A DNA stretch of 15,316 nt from DATAFT01 sp035544635 (GTDB lineage Bacteria > Acidobacteriota > Thermoanaerobaculia > Multivoradales > Multivoraceae), in contig DATKDQ010000392.1 of NCBI GenBank assembly GCA_035544635.1, positions 1 through 15,316 of the forward strand. The letters run 5' to 3'. Position 1 is the stretch's first letter; each line of letters opens with the position of its first letter. The translations under genes were made by a program, and so were the position numbers. This document shows positions 1-8,571 of the stretch, in pieces. Below the pieces are notes generated by a model, which saw nothing but the letters and a program-made list of their open reading frames with translations, made no database searches and was not told where the DNA came from.

Positions 1-184
1 CGAGCTCACCGGCGACGACGTCACCGAATGCGTCGGGGGTGCGCGCGGGCTCGCTGAGGTGGACCTCTCACGCGCCTATCGCTCGCAGGTCGATCCGCGG
101 CTCAACTACGAGCAGGCGCTCGAGATGGCGCTCTTGGTCGGCCGCAAGATGGGAACGCTCGCCCCTCAGACCGTTCGCGCCTAG
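1..184 (+). CDS. Class II 3-deoxy-7-phosphoheptulonate (DAHP) synthase, C-terminal 60 residues
   Basis: The reading frame is open from base 2 to a TAG at 182-184; the gene starts outside the window. The fragment matches the end of class II (plant/mycobacterial type) DAHP synthases, which condense phosphoenolpyruvate and erythrose 4-phosphate in the first step of the shikimate pathway. Seen: ELTGDDVTEC, then GGARG, then DPRLNYEQALEMALL. In the family the Glu before the TG and the Asp of the DPRLN motif are metal ligands spaced 30 residues apart. Here Glu is the first complete codon and Asp is fragment residue 31, the same spacing. The stop codon is followed after four bases by a perfect hairpin (189-210). 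The next gene lies 38 bp downstream on the same strand. The phenazine-type paralogue PhzC is in the same superfamily and cannot be excluded from the tail alone, but no phenazine genes are nearby. Confidence 0.88.
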   Translation, partial: ELTGDDVTECVGGARGLAEVDLSRAYRSQVDPRLNYEQALEMALLVGRKMGTLAPQTVRA

Positions 185-188
185 CTCC

Positions 189-210
189 GGAAATGCCGAG
201 TAGCATTTCC
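189..210. repeat. REP-like hairpin, site A
   Basis: Perfect inverted repeat with arms GGAAATGC and GCATTTCC and a 6 nt loop (CGAGTA). It begins four bases after the DAHP synthase stop codon and ends 12 bases before the ATG of the PilZ gene. It has no T tract, so it is a poor intrinsic terminator. Its flanks and core (CTCCGGAA...TGC...TAGCA...TTCCT) match the two hairpins at 10316-10338 and 10394-10417, with changes in both arms that preserve pairing. Confidence 0.7.
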
Positions 211-222
211 TGAAGTCGCCCG

Positions 223-1401
223 ATGGAGACAGCGGAGATCCGGCTCCGTGAGTCGCCCCGGGTGATGGTGGAGGCCGAGGCTCGGCTTCTCCTGCTCCCC
301 TCCGGCCCGGAGCTCGACGCGCGCGTGCTCGATCTCTCGGCGACCGGGATGGGGCTGGGCGTGCCGGTCACGGCGACGGTCGGTCAGAGCTGCTCCTTCG
401 AGATCACGCTCGACGAGGCCAGGGTCGAGGGCAGGGGAGTCGTGGTGTGGGCTCGGGGGCGGCGCGCCGATCGGGAGGACGCGCCCAACGTCGGCGTGCG
501 GTTTCTACCCGACCCGCACGGCACGGCGAGGATCGCGGAGTGGGTCGATCGCCGGCTGGCGCGACGGCGACGGCTCCCGATGCCGGCGGAAGCGCCGGGG
601 GTCGCAGCCGGTGCAGGCAGTGCCGCGCTCTCGACGGCGATCGCGAGTGGTGCTGCGGCCGTGCCGGACGCACTGCCGGTACCGGCCGGTGACTCTTCTC
701 CCGTGATCACAGCGGGCTCCGGGAAGAAGGAGGGGAGGAGCCGGTGGGCGACGGCGGTCGCGCTCGGCGTGGCCGGCGCGTTGCTGGTCACCGCGCTTGC
801 CGTGTACCGGATCGCACGCGCCGGCCGTGACACCCGCTCGCCCGCCCCCGGGGGCGCCGCGAGTCTCGTCGTTTCCGTCCAGGGCTCGAGCCCAGCCTCC
901 AAGGCAGGCGCCCCCGCCGTCGCGCCGCCGTCGGCTGCCGGCGACGAGCCTTCGACGCCCGGGGGCCCTCAGCCGTCGGACCGCTCGAGCGCGACGGTGC
1001 AGCTGGCCGCACCCGCGCACCCGGTGGCAGACCGCGGCGCGCCCGCGAGCGCGGTGCGTCCCGGACGCGTCCTCGCGATCGTGCCGCAGTCGAGCGGCGG
1101 CGAGACGATGGTGGCGATTCGCGGCGACGCGCCGTGGCGCCAGCGCGACGTCTTCGCCACGCTGATCGGGCCCGATCCGCCACGCTACCTGCTGCGCCTC
1201 TCCGGAATCGAGCGGCCGTTCCGGCCCAGCGTCCTCGAGGTCGGAGCCCCGCTGCTCGACCGCGTGAGAACCGGCGTTCACGACACCCCGCGCGGGCGCG
1301 AGCTCCACGTCGTTCTCGATCTGCCCACTCGGGCGCTCGACTCCACCTGGGAGATCGACGGAGAGGTCCTGCGCGTCCGGCTGCGGTCGCCAGCACCGTG
1401 A
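223..1401 (+). CDS. PilZ domain protein with one TM helix and a periplasmic AMIN-like C-terminal domain
   Basis: 392 residues. Residues 1-115 form a PilZ domain with both c-di-GMP-binding motifs visible: RxxxR as RESPR (9-13) and D-x-S-x-x-G as DLSATG (37-42). An Ala/Pro-rich linker follows, then a single hydrophobic helix at about 175-197, a long Pro/Ala/Ser-rich stretch, and a globular tail at about 282-389. That tail, with the pattern VRTGVHDTPRGRELHVVLDL, resembles AMIN domains, which bind peptidoglycan in AmiC-type amidases and PilQ secretins. Inferred topology: PilZ in the cytoplasm, AMIN-like part in the periplasm, so c-di-GMP could be read out at the cell wall. The start has only a weak GAAG ribosome site. 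murJ begins 34 bp downstream, so the two are probably co-transcribed. The PilZ assignment is firm; the AMIN assignment is from a short pattern and moderate. Confidence 0.82.
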   Translation: METAEIRLRESPRVMVEAEARLLLLPSGPELDARVLDLSATGMGLGVPVTATVGQSCSFEITLDEARVEGRGVVVWARGRRADREDAPNVGVRFLPDPHGTARIAEWVDRRLARRRRLPMPAEAPGVAAGAGSAALSTAIASGAAAVPDALPVPAGDSSPVITAGSGKKEGRSRWATAVALGVAGALLVTALAVYRIARAGRDTRSPAPGGAASLVVSVQGSSPASKAGAPAVAPPSAAGDEPSTPGGPQPSDRSSATVQLAAPAHPVADRGAPASAVRPGRVLAIVPQSSGGETMVAIRGDAPWRQRDVFATLIGPDPPRYLLRLSGIERPFRPSVLEVGAPLLDRVRTGVHDTPRGRELHVVLDLPTRALDSTWEIDGEVLRVRLRSPAP

Positions 1402-1435
1402 GCGCCGATCACCCCCCGAGCAGACCGGGTCGAGC

Positions 1436-3064
1436 ATGAGCCGCCGTGGTGTGGCGCAGGTCGCGGCCGGCATCCTTGCGAGCCGGCTGACCGGGCTGGT
1501 GCGCGAGCGCGTCGCGGCCCACTACCTCGGCGTCTCCGCCTTCGGCGACGTTTTCGCCGCGGTGTTCCGGGGGCCCAACGTAGTGCAGAACCTGCTGGGC
1601 GAGCAGGCGCTTTCGGCGTCGTTCATCCCGCTCTACGCGCAGATGACGGCGCAGGGACGCCGCGACGACGCCGCGCGCTTCGCTTCCGCCTGCTTCGCGC
1701 TCCTGGTCGTCCTGGCGGCCTCGATCGCGCTCGCCGGGGTCCTCTTCGCCGAGCCGATCGTCGCCCTGCTCAACCCCGGTCTGCTCCAGGATGCGGCGGC
1801 GGTCGAGGCGGGGGACCAGGTGATCGATCGCTATCCGATCGCCGTCGCCGGCGTGCGGATCGTCTTTCCGATGACCGCGCTCTTGGTGGTCGCCGCGTGG
1901 TGTCTCGGAGTCCTCAACACCCACGGACGCTTCTTCCTCTCGTACTTTGCGCCCGTGCTGTGGAACGGCTCTGTGATCGCCGCCTTCGCGTGGGTGGGAA
2001 CGCAGGCCGTCGGCGCGGGAATCGCGGGTGGCCGCCGGCTGGTTCTCGCCGCCTGTGTCGGGGCGCTCCTCGGCGCCGCCCTCCAGCTCGCGGTGCAGAT
2101 GCCGGCCGCTCTGCGTCTGCTGCCCACCTTCCGGCCGCGGCTCTCGCTCGAGGAGCCGGGCGTGCGCGAAGCGGTGGCGCGCTTCGGGCCGGCGCTGCTC
2201 GGCCGTGGCGCCGTACAGCTCTCGGGTTGGCTCGACTTGGTGCTGGCGTCGTTTCTCACCGTCGGGACGCTCGCGGCGCTGGGCTGGGCTCAGCGTATCT
2301 ACCTGCTCCCGGTGGCGCTGTTCGGCATTTCGATCGCGGCGGTAGAGCTGCCTGAGTTGGCACGCATCGCCGCTGCGGAGCGCGCCCGCGAGATGCCGCG
2401 TCGCCTCGCGGTCGCCTTCCGACGGAGCGCCTTCGTGGTGGCTCCCACGGTGGTGGGTTTTCTCGCGCTGGGCTTCCTGATCGTGAGCCTGCTGTATCGC
2501 GGCGGCAGCTTCGGCCGCGCCGATACCTGGATCGTCTACCTGGTGCTGTGCGCCTACACCGTCGGGCTGCCGGCGACCGTAGTGTCGCGGCTGCTGCAGA
2601 ACGTGTACTTCGCCGCCGGCGACACCGGCACGCCGGCGCGGGTGGCGTTCGGCCGGCTCGCGGTGGGGGCTATGGCGGGAGCCGGTGCGGGGTTCGCGCT
2701 CGACCGGGTCTCGCTCGCCCTGGTGGTGCCCGACGTGGGAGCGCATGCGCTGTCGCTGGCTGCCGTCGGGCTCGCCCTCGGCAGCGCGAGCGCCGCCTGG
2801 TTCGAGCTGGCAATGCTCCGCCGCGCCCTGCCGCGCGGGGAGGGCGTCGGGGAGGGCGCCGCCGGCCTGTTCTCCTGGCGCGCGGCCGCGCCCCCGGTTG
2901 CTGCGGCAGTCGCCAGCGCGGCTGCCTGCGGCGCGCTGTGGTGGAGGCTCGACGCCCTGCCCGCGCTCGGGCAGGCTGCGATCATCCTCCCGGCCTACGC
3001 CGCTCTCTACCTCGCTCTGGGGTGGAAGCGGCTGCGCCGAGAGCTCCGACCGAGGACGCGGTGA
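1436..3064 (+). CDS. murJ: Lipid II flippase MurJ (MVF/MviN family)
   Basis: 542 residues, almost entirely hydrophobic, about 14 membrane helices, the usual size for MurJ. It flips the peptidoglycan precursor lipid II to the outer face of the inner membrane. The N-terminus carries the family signature ASRLTGLVRE followed by the PN...GEQALSASFIPLYA stretch; later TM8 retains LGWAQRIYLLP with the conserved Arg. Arg17 and Arg23 correspond in position to the cationic-cavity arginines of Escherichia coli MurJ helix 1. The helix-2 position that is Arg-Arg in E. coli reads Gln-Asn here (residues 51-52). The ATG at 1436 sits at the usual family N-terminus although no good Shine-Dalgarno is visible, consistent with translation in an operon behind the PilZ gene. 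The gene ends 105 bp before the next one. Confidence 0.95.
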   Translation: MSRRGVAQVAAGILASRLTGLVRERVAAHYLGVSAFGDVFAAVFRGPNVVQNLLGEQALSASFIPLYAQMTAQGRRDDAARFASACFALLVVLAASIALAGVLFAEPIVALLNPGLLQDAAAVEAGDQVIDRYPIAVAGVRIVFPMTALLVVAAWCLGVLNTHGRFFLSYFAPVLWNGSVIAAFAWVGTQAVGAGIAGGRRLVLAACVGALLGAALQLAVQMPAALRLLPTFRPRLSLEEPGVREAVARFGPALLGRGAVQLSGWLDLVLASFLTVGTLAALGWAQRIYLLPVALFGISIAAVELPELARIAAAERAREMPRRLAVAFRRSAFVVAPTVVGFLALGFLIVSLLYRGGSFGRADTWIVYLVLCAYTVGLPATVVSRLLQNVYFAAGDTGTPARVAFGRLAVGAMAGAGAGFALDRVSLALVVPDVGAHALSLAAVGLALGSASAAWFELAMLRRALPRGEGVGEGAAGLFSWRAAAPPVAAAVASAAACGALWWRLDALPALGQAAIILPAYAALYLALGWKRLRRELRPRTR

Positions 3065-3127
3065 GCGCCCCCGGCCCTGATCCCGGACATGGCGCAAGAG
3101 CGGCGGGCGAGCGCTCGCGGGGAGTAG

Positions 3128-3133
3128 TACAAT
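3128..3133 (+). promoter_or_regulatory. Candidate -10 element (TACAAT) upstream of the DUF4126 gene
   Basis: TACAAT lies in the 105 bp spacer after murJ, 36 bases before the ATG at 3170, in locally AT-richer sequence. No good TTGACA-like -35 is seen 16-18 bp upstream. The same hexamer is found in the other gene-start spacers at 6771-6776 (minus) and 6862-6867. This could be an internal promoter for the DUF4126-TPR lipoprotein pair. Confidence 0.3.
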
Positions 3134-3169
3134 GCCATTTGTTGTTATGAGTCTCCGGGAGAGTGCTTC

Positions 3170-3808
3170 ATGGAGACCGTCCTCGCCATCGCTCTCGGGC
3201 TCGCGCTCAGTGCCGCGTGCGGCTTTCGCATCTTCGTGCCGCTGCTCGCTCTGGGTGCGGCCCAAGCCACCGGGCACCTGACGCTCGCCCCCAGCTTCGA
3301 GTGGCTCGGTACGCCCACCGCGCTCCTCGTCCTGGGCGTAGCGACAGCGGCGGAGATCGTCGCCTACTACGTCCCCTGGCTCGACAACCTGCTCGACTCG
3401 CTGGCCACACCGGCGGCGCTGGTGGCGGGTACGGTGGTGACCGCCAGTGTCGTCACCGACCTGGATCCGCTCTGGCGCTGGAGCCTCGCGGTGATCGCTG
3501 GCGGCGGGCTGGCGGGAGCGGTCCAGACCTCGACGACGCTCCTGCGTGCCGCCTCGACCGGATCCACCGCGGGGCTGGCGAATCCGTTGCTCGCGACCGG
3601 TGAGCTCGGTGGCGCGGTGGCGATCTCGATCGCGGCGCTGGTGGTGCCTCTGCTGGCGCTGGCGGCCGTGATCGCCGGTCTCGTGCTCGCCATCGTGTGG
3701 GTGCGGCGCCGGCGCGCCGCGCGAGCGGCGGGGTCGCGGGCTGCAATCGAGCGCAGCGCCGCCGCGCCAGGGAGCGATCTGCCGGAGCGTGCCCCGCAGC
3801 CATGGTGA
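3170..3808 (+). CDS. DUF4126 family membrane protein
   Basis: 212 residues. It opens with ALGLALSAACGFRIFVPLLALG, the Gly-Phe/Leu-Arg...Pro pattern typical of DUF4126 proteins, and continues with VATAAEIVAYYVPWLDNLLDSLATPAALVAGT, also typical of the family. About five hydrophobic segments are visible (roughly 3-30, 50-68, 82-97, 104-120, 147-177), ending in a basic, Arg-rich cytoplasmic tail. The family has no established biochemical role. A GGGAGAG ribosome site at 3157-3163 supports the ATG at 3170. Its stop codon overlaps the start of the next gene (ATGGTGA, 3802-3808), which indicates translational coupling with the TPR lipoprotein. Confidence 0.8.
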   Translation: METVLAIALGLALSAACGFRIFVPLLALGAAQATGHLTLAPSFEWLGTPTALLVLGVATAAEIVAYYVPWLDNLLDSLATPAALVAGTVVTASVVTDLDPLWRWSLAVIAGGGLAGAVQTSTTLLRAASTGSTAGLANPLLATGELGGAVAISIAALVVPLLALAAVIAGLVLAIVWVRRRRAARAAGSRAAIERSAAAPGSDLPERAPQPW

Positions 3809-4944
3809 ATACGGCAAGGACCCCTCCGTCGAAGCGACTCGCCGGCGCGGTGGTCGCTGCCGCCGTTCTCGCCTCGTGTGCCGGTAACAGCCAGCTCCGG
3901 AGCGTCGGTCGGGTCGAGATCGAGAGCCTCCTGCGCAGTCGGGGGTTGGAGCCGAGCCGCGTCGTGGTGCCGTACCGGCTCAGCGCCGAGATGAAGCGCT
4001 GGCTCCACGACCGCGTCCCCAAGGCGCTGCCCAATCACGAGGACCGCATCCTCTACCTCAGCCGTTCCCTCTTCCAGGGCGACGACTTCCGGATCGCCTA
4101 CATCCGGGGCTATACCGGGACCGCCATGGAGGTGTTCGAAACCCAGCAGGCGAACTGCCTGGCGTTCACGCTCCTGTTCATCGGGCTGGCGCGCGAGCTC
4201 GGCGTCCCGGCCTACTTCCTCGAGGTACGCGACACCGAGAGCTACCGCAAGGAGGGCGACCTCATCGTCGTCTCCGATCACGTCGCGGTCGGCTACGGCC
4301 CGACGCACGACCTGCGCATCATCGACTTCGGCGCGCGCGAGGGTGCGGCCTACCGCCGCATCACGCTGGTCGACGATTACCGCGCCATCGCGATGTTCTA
4401 CTCCAATCGCGGGGCGGAGGAGCTGCGCTCGGGGCACTACGCGGGCGCGCTCGACTGGCTGCGCTCGGCGGTGGCGATCGACCCCAACTACGCCGGTTCC
4501 TGGGTCAACCTCGGCGTCGCGCTACGCCGCTCGGGGGACGTCGAGGGCGCGGAGAAGGCGTACCGCACGGCGCTCGAGCTCGACTTACAGGCGACGTCGG
4601 CGCTGCAGAACCTGGCGGCGCTGCTGCACATCAAAGGCGAGGATCAGGAGGCGCTCGATCTGCTGGCGGCGGCGGACCGCGCCTCGAACCGCAACCCCTT
4701 CACCTACCTCACGCTCGGCGACCTCAACATGCGCCACGGGCGCATGGACGCGGCCGGCCGCTTCTATCGCAAGGCCCTCCGGCGTCAGGGCGAGAACGCG
4801 GAATCGCTCGCCGCGATGGGCCTGTGGCTGCTCGAGCGGGGCGACAGGAAGAGCGCGCGCAACTGGCTGCGGCGCGCCGAGGATCTCGATCCCGCGGCGG
4901 CGCGGGTCCTCCTCCTGCGCCGGCGCCTCGACACCGAGACCTGA
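3802..4944 (+). CDS. Lipoprotein with transglutaminase-like domain and TPR repeats
   Basis: 380 residues from the ATG at 3802, chosen because it gives a lipoprotein signal peptide (basic N-terminus, hydrophobic 13-24, lipobox LASC with Cys26) and overlaps the previous stop; the same frame extends upstream to 3697 but that would bury the signal. Residues about 80-180 look like a transglutaminase-type papain fold: QANCLAFTLLFIGLARELG (Cys119), then SDHVAVGYG (His160), then LRIIDFGA (Asp175), in the Cys-His-Asp order of that superfamily. From about residue 194 on there are about four to five TPR-like helical repeats, for example SNRGAEELRSGHYAGALDWL and AGSWVNLGVALRRSGDVEGA. Expected location: anchored to the envelope membranes facing the periplasm. 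The TPR region is a likely partner-binding platform. Whether the Cys is catalytic is inferred; no substrate is suggested by the sequence. Confidence 0.82.
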   Translation: MVNTARTPPSKRLAGAVVAAAVLASCAGNSQLRSVGRVEIESLLRSRGLEPSRVVVPYRLSAEMKRWLHDRVPKALPNHEDRILYLSRSLFQGDDFRIAYIRGYTGTAMEVFETQQANCLAFTLLFIGLARELGVPAYFLEVRDTESYRKEGDLIVVSDHVAVGYGPTHDLRIIDFGAREGAAYRRITLVDDYRAIAMFYSNRGAEELRSGHYAGALDWLRSAVAIDPNYAGSWVNLGVALRRSGDVEGAEKAYRTALELDLQATSALQNLAALLHIKGEDQEALDLLAAADRASNRNPFTYLTLGDLNMRHGRMDAAGRFYRKALRRQGENAESLAAMGLWLLERGDRKSARNWLRRAEDLDPAAARVLLLRRRLDTET

Positions 4945-4953
4945 GCAGCTCTC

Positions 4954-4971
4954 GGCGGGCAGCCGCCCGCC
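4954..4971. terminator. GC-rich hairpin between convergent genes
   Basis: Perfect 7 bp stem GGCGGGC / GCCCGCC with loop AGCC, ten bases after the lipoprotein stop codon and in the 97 bp gap facing the end of the acyl-CoA ligase gene. There is no T tract, so it is at best a weak or factor-assisted bidirectional terminator. Confidence 0.35.
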
Positions 4972-5041
4972 CGGAGGTGGAGGGAGCTGGAGCGAAGCTC
5001 GTCAGGTGCTCGAGCTCGCGGCACCACCGCCGCGCGGCTCC

Positions 5042-6691
<1,650 letters not shown>

Positions 6692-6698
6692 GGGACGT

Positions 6699-6704
6699 CC
6701 CTCC
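6699..6704 (-). promoter_or_regulatory. Ribosome binding site that fixes the acyl-CoA ligase start
   Basis: GGAGGG on the minus strand, seven bases before the ATG at 6691. It favours this start over the in-frame codons further upstream, whose translated extension has low-complexity Arg/Pro/Ser content unlike the family. Confidence 0.75.
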
Positions 6705-6770
6705 AAGGCTCGCTCGATTCGCGCTCCAGGCGCCGGCGACTCGCGCCGTGGCGCCGACTCCAGGTCGTCA

Positions 6771-6776
6771 ATTGTA
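6771..6776 (-). promoter_or_regulatory. Candidate -10 element for the acyl-CoA ligase gene
   Basis: TACAAT on the minus strand, about 80 bases before the ATG at 6691, inside a short AT-rich patch in the 283 bp divergent spacer. No convincing -35 is seen. It would give a leader of about 70 nt. Confidence 0.3.
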
Positions 6777-6861
6777 CAACCAGCATGCGCCGCGGGCGGC
6801 GCCGAGCTCCGGAGGTTTTCCGGCACCGGGGTGTGGGCGGCTCGGGCGCGCCGCCGCTCGC

Positions 6862-6867
6862 TACAAT
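6862..6867 (+). promoter_or_regulatory. Candidate -10 element for the M48 protease gene
   Basis: TACAAT on the plus strand, 107 bases before the ATG at 6975, arranged divergently to the minus-strand TACAAT about 90 bp away. It would predict transcription starting near 6874 and a leader of about 100 nt. No clear -35 is visible. Confidence 0.3.
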
Positions 6868-6964
6868 AGAGGATGTCGGCGACGTCTCGTGAAGGGGGCC
6901 GCCGGCGGCTCGCAGGGAGATCCGGACACCGAACTGGCGGGCCGAGGGTACCGGTGACCGCCAC

Positions 6965-6969
6965 GGAGG
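6965..6969 (+). promoter_or_regulatory. Ribosome binding site that fixes the M48 protease start
   Basis: GGAGG five bases before the ATG at 6975. The frame is open back to an ATG at 6873, but only the 6975 start has this site and puts the lipoprotein signal at the N-terminus. Confidence 0.75.
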
Positions 6970-6974
6970 CACTC

Positions 6975-8447
6975 ATGGCCAGCCAACCATCGCCGCCCGC
7001 TTCTATCTCCACCACGATCCGGACGCTCGGCGCCTCGCTTCTGGTCGCCTCGGTGTTCGCGAGCTGCAGCATCAACCCCGCGACCGGGAAGCGTCAACTC
7101 TCGTTGATCAGCGAACAGCAGGAGATCGCGATGGGCCGCGAGGCGGATCAGCAGATCTCGCAGCAGCTCGGTCTCTACGACAACGAGGAGGTCCAGGCGT
7201 ACATCGCCGCACTCGGGCGGGAGCTGGCTGCCGAGTCCGAGCGCCCGGACCTGCCGTGGACCTTCCGCGTGGTCGACGACGAGACGGTGAACGCGTTCGC
7301 CCTGCCGGGCGGATTCATCTACGTCACCCGCGGGATCCTGACGCACATGGGCTCCAAGGCGGAGCTGGCCGGAGTGCTCGGGCACGAGATCGGCCACGTC
7401 ACCGCACGTCACAGCGTCAACCAGATGAGCAAGGGCATGCTGGCCCAGCTCGGCCTCGGCATCGGTTCGGTGGTCTCGCCGGAGTTCGCCAGCCTCGCCG
7501 GGCTGGCCGAGACCGGGTTGAGCCTCCTCTTCCTCAAGTACGGCCGAGACGACGAGCGACAAGCGGACGATCTCGCGTTCCGCTACAGTGTGCGCTCCGG
7601 CTACGACCCCCGATCGCTGGTCGAGGTCTTCGAGCTGCTCGAGCGTGTGAGCCAGCGGTCGGAGGGCGGCTCCCTCCCCAACTGGCTTGCGACTCACCCC
7701 CAGCCCGTGGCACGGCGCGAGGAGGCCGAGAAGCTCCTGGCGACCGTCGACGTTGATCTCGATGACCTGGAAGTCGCTCGCGAGCCATTCCTGCGCCGCA
7801 TCGACGGGATGGTGTACGGCGCCGACCCCCGACAGGGCTACTTCCGCGACGAGCGGTTCCTCCATCCAGAAATGCAGTTCGAGCTGCGCTTCCCGAAGGG
7901 GTGGCGCACGATGAACCTGCGACAGGCGGTGGTGGCGCAGCAGCCGGACGGCCAGGCGGTGGTCGTGCTCACGCTCGCCGCCGAAGGCGACGCCGAAGCC
8001 GCGGCGCGCGCTTTCGCGTCGCAGGGCGTCGAGCCGCTACGCCAGTGGCGCGATCGCATCAACGGCCAGCGCGCGGTCTCGTACTACTTCGGCGCCAAAG
8101 TCCAGACCACTCCGATCGCCGGCCTCGCGACCTTCGTTGAGCACCGGGGCCGGGTGTTCCGCCTGCTCGGCTACACCGCCGAGGCCCGTCTCCGCGAATA
8201 CGACCGGGAGTTCGAGCACTCGCTCGAGAGCTTTCGCCGGCTCGAGGATCGGCGTGTCCTCTCGGTCCAGCCGCTGCGCATCGAGATCGAGCGACTGGGA
8301 CGGGCGACCACCATCGAGCGCCTCGCCGAGAGTTACGATCGGCCGGTGTCGCTCGAGCAGCTGGCGCTGCTCAACAACGTCGAGCCCGGCGAGCGGTTGG
8401 AGGCGGGCTCATGGGTGAAGAAGGTGGTGGGGCAGCCCCCACCGTAG
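6975..8447 (+). CDS. M48 family zinc metalloprotease, lipoprotein, with LysM-like C-terminus
   Basis: 490 residues. The N-terminus is a signal peptide (hydrophobic about 18-29) with a lipobox-like VFASC, Cys31, followed by SINPATGKRQL, a stretch common in envelope M48 proteases. The zinc site is HEIGH (His137, Glu138, His141), with the third ligand in DERQADDLA (Glu194), and the family's ATHP motif at 239-242. The catalytic domain spans about 45-255. It resembles the protease part of BepA/YfgC-type and Oma1-like proteins, which act in outer-membrane protein quality control, but there is no TPR tail. Instead residues about 255-430 form an unassigned region and 435-490 look LysM-like (TTIERLAESYDRPVSLEQLA...NNVEPGERLEAG). 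LysM domains bind peptidoglycan, so the inferred role is a periplasmic, wall-associated protease. It is convergent with trxB and stands alone. Confidence 0.9.
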   Translation: MASQPSPPASISTTIRTLGASLLVASVFASCSINPATGKRQLSLISEQQEIAMGREADQQISQQLGLYDNEEVQAYIAALGRELAAESERPDLPWTFRVVDDETVNAFALPGGFIYVTRGILTHMGSKAELAGVLGHEIGHVTARHSVNQMSKGMLAQLGLGIGSVVSPEFASLAGLAETGLSLLFLKYGRDDERQADDLAFRYSVRSGYDPRSLVEVFELLERVSQRSEGGSLPNWLATHPQPVARREEAEKLLATVDVDLDDLEVAREPFLRRIDGMVYGADPRQGYFRDERFLHPEMQFELRFPKGWRTMNLRQAVVAQQPDGQAVVVLTLAAEGDAEAAARAFASQGVEPLRQWRDRINGQRAVSYYFGAKVQTTPIAGLATFVEHRGRVFRLLGYTAEARLREYDREFEHSLESFRRLEDRRVLSVQPLRIEIERLGRATTIERLAESYDRPVSLEQLALLNNVEPGERLEAGSWVKKVVGQPPP

Positions 8448-8507
8448 CCGCGCGCGGCGGCGGCGATCCTCGTCTCGCAGGTCTCGAGATCACCCGGTCG
8501 GTCCCGA

Positions 8508-8521
8508 CCCGGCGCGCCGGG
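8508..8521. terminator. Perfect 14 bp GC palindrome between convergent genes
   Basis: CCCGGCGCGCCGGG is a perfect palindrome able to fold as a 5 bp stem with a CGCG loop. It partly overlaps a second hairpin, GGTCG-GTCC-CGACC (8496-8509). Both lie in the 124 bp spacer between the ends of the M48 protease and trxB. With no T tract they are only tentative bidirectional terminators. Confidence 0.3.
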
Positions 8522-8571
8522 CACCGGGCAGCGCCGAGACTCGAGCGGCGCCGACCGGTCGCCGGCCGGGA

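Noticed and set aside
3697..3801. Upstream in-frame start for the TPR lipoprotein
   Set aside because: It lies within the DUF4126 gene and would bury the signal peptide. The ATG at 3802 gives a lipobox and a coupled overlap.
1409..3817. An 802-codon open frame on the minus strand, antisense to murJ and the DUF4126 gene
   Set aside because: Its translation is low-complexity (Arg, Gly, Glu, His, Gln rich) with no recognisable motif. It is the expected by-product of strong GC bias at third positions of the murJ frame.
6873..6974. Near-leaderless upstream start for the M48 protease, just after the TACAAT element
   Set aside because: It would add 34 residues before the lipoprotein signal. The ATG at 6975 with GGAGG and a correct signal peptide is much better.
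6692..7075. In-frame upstream extension of the acyl-CoA ligase
   Set aside because: The extension has no homology-like character and crosses the candidate promoter, whereas the ATG at 6691 has a strong ribosome site and fits the family start.
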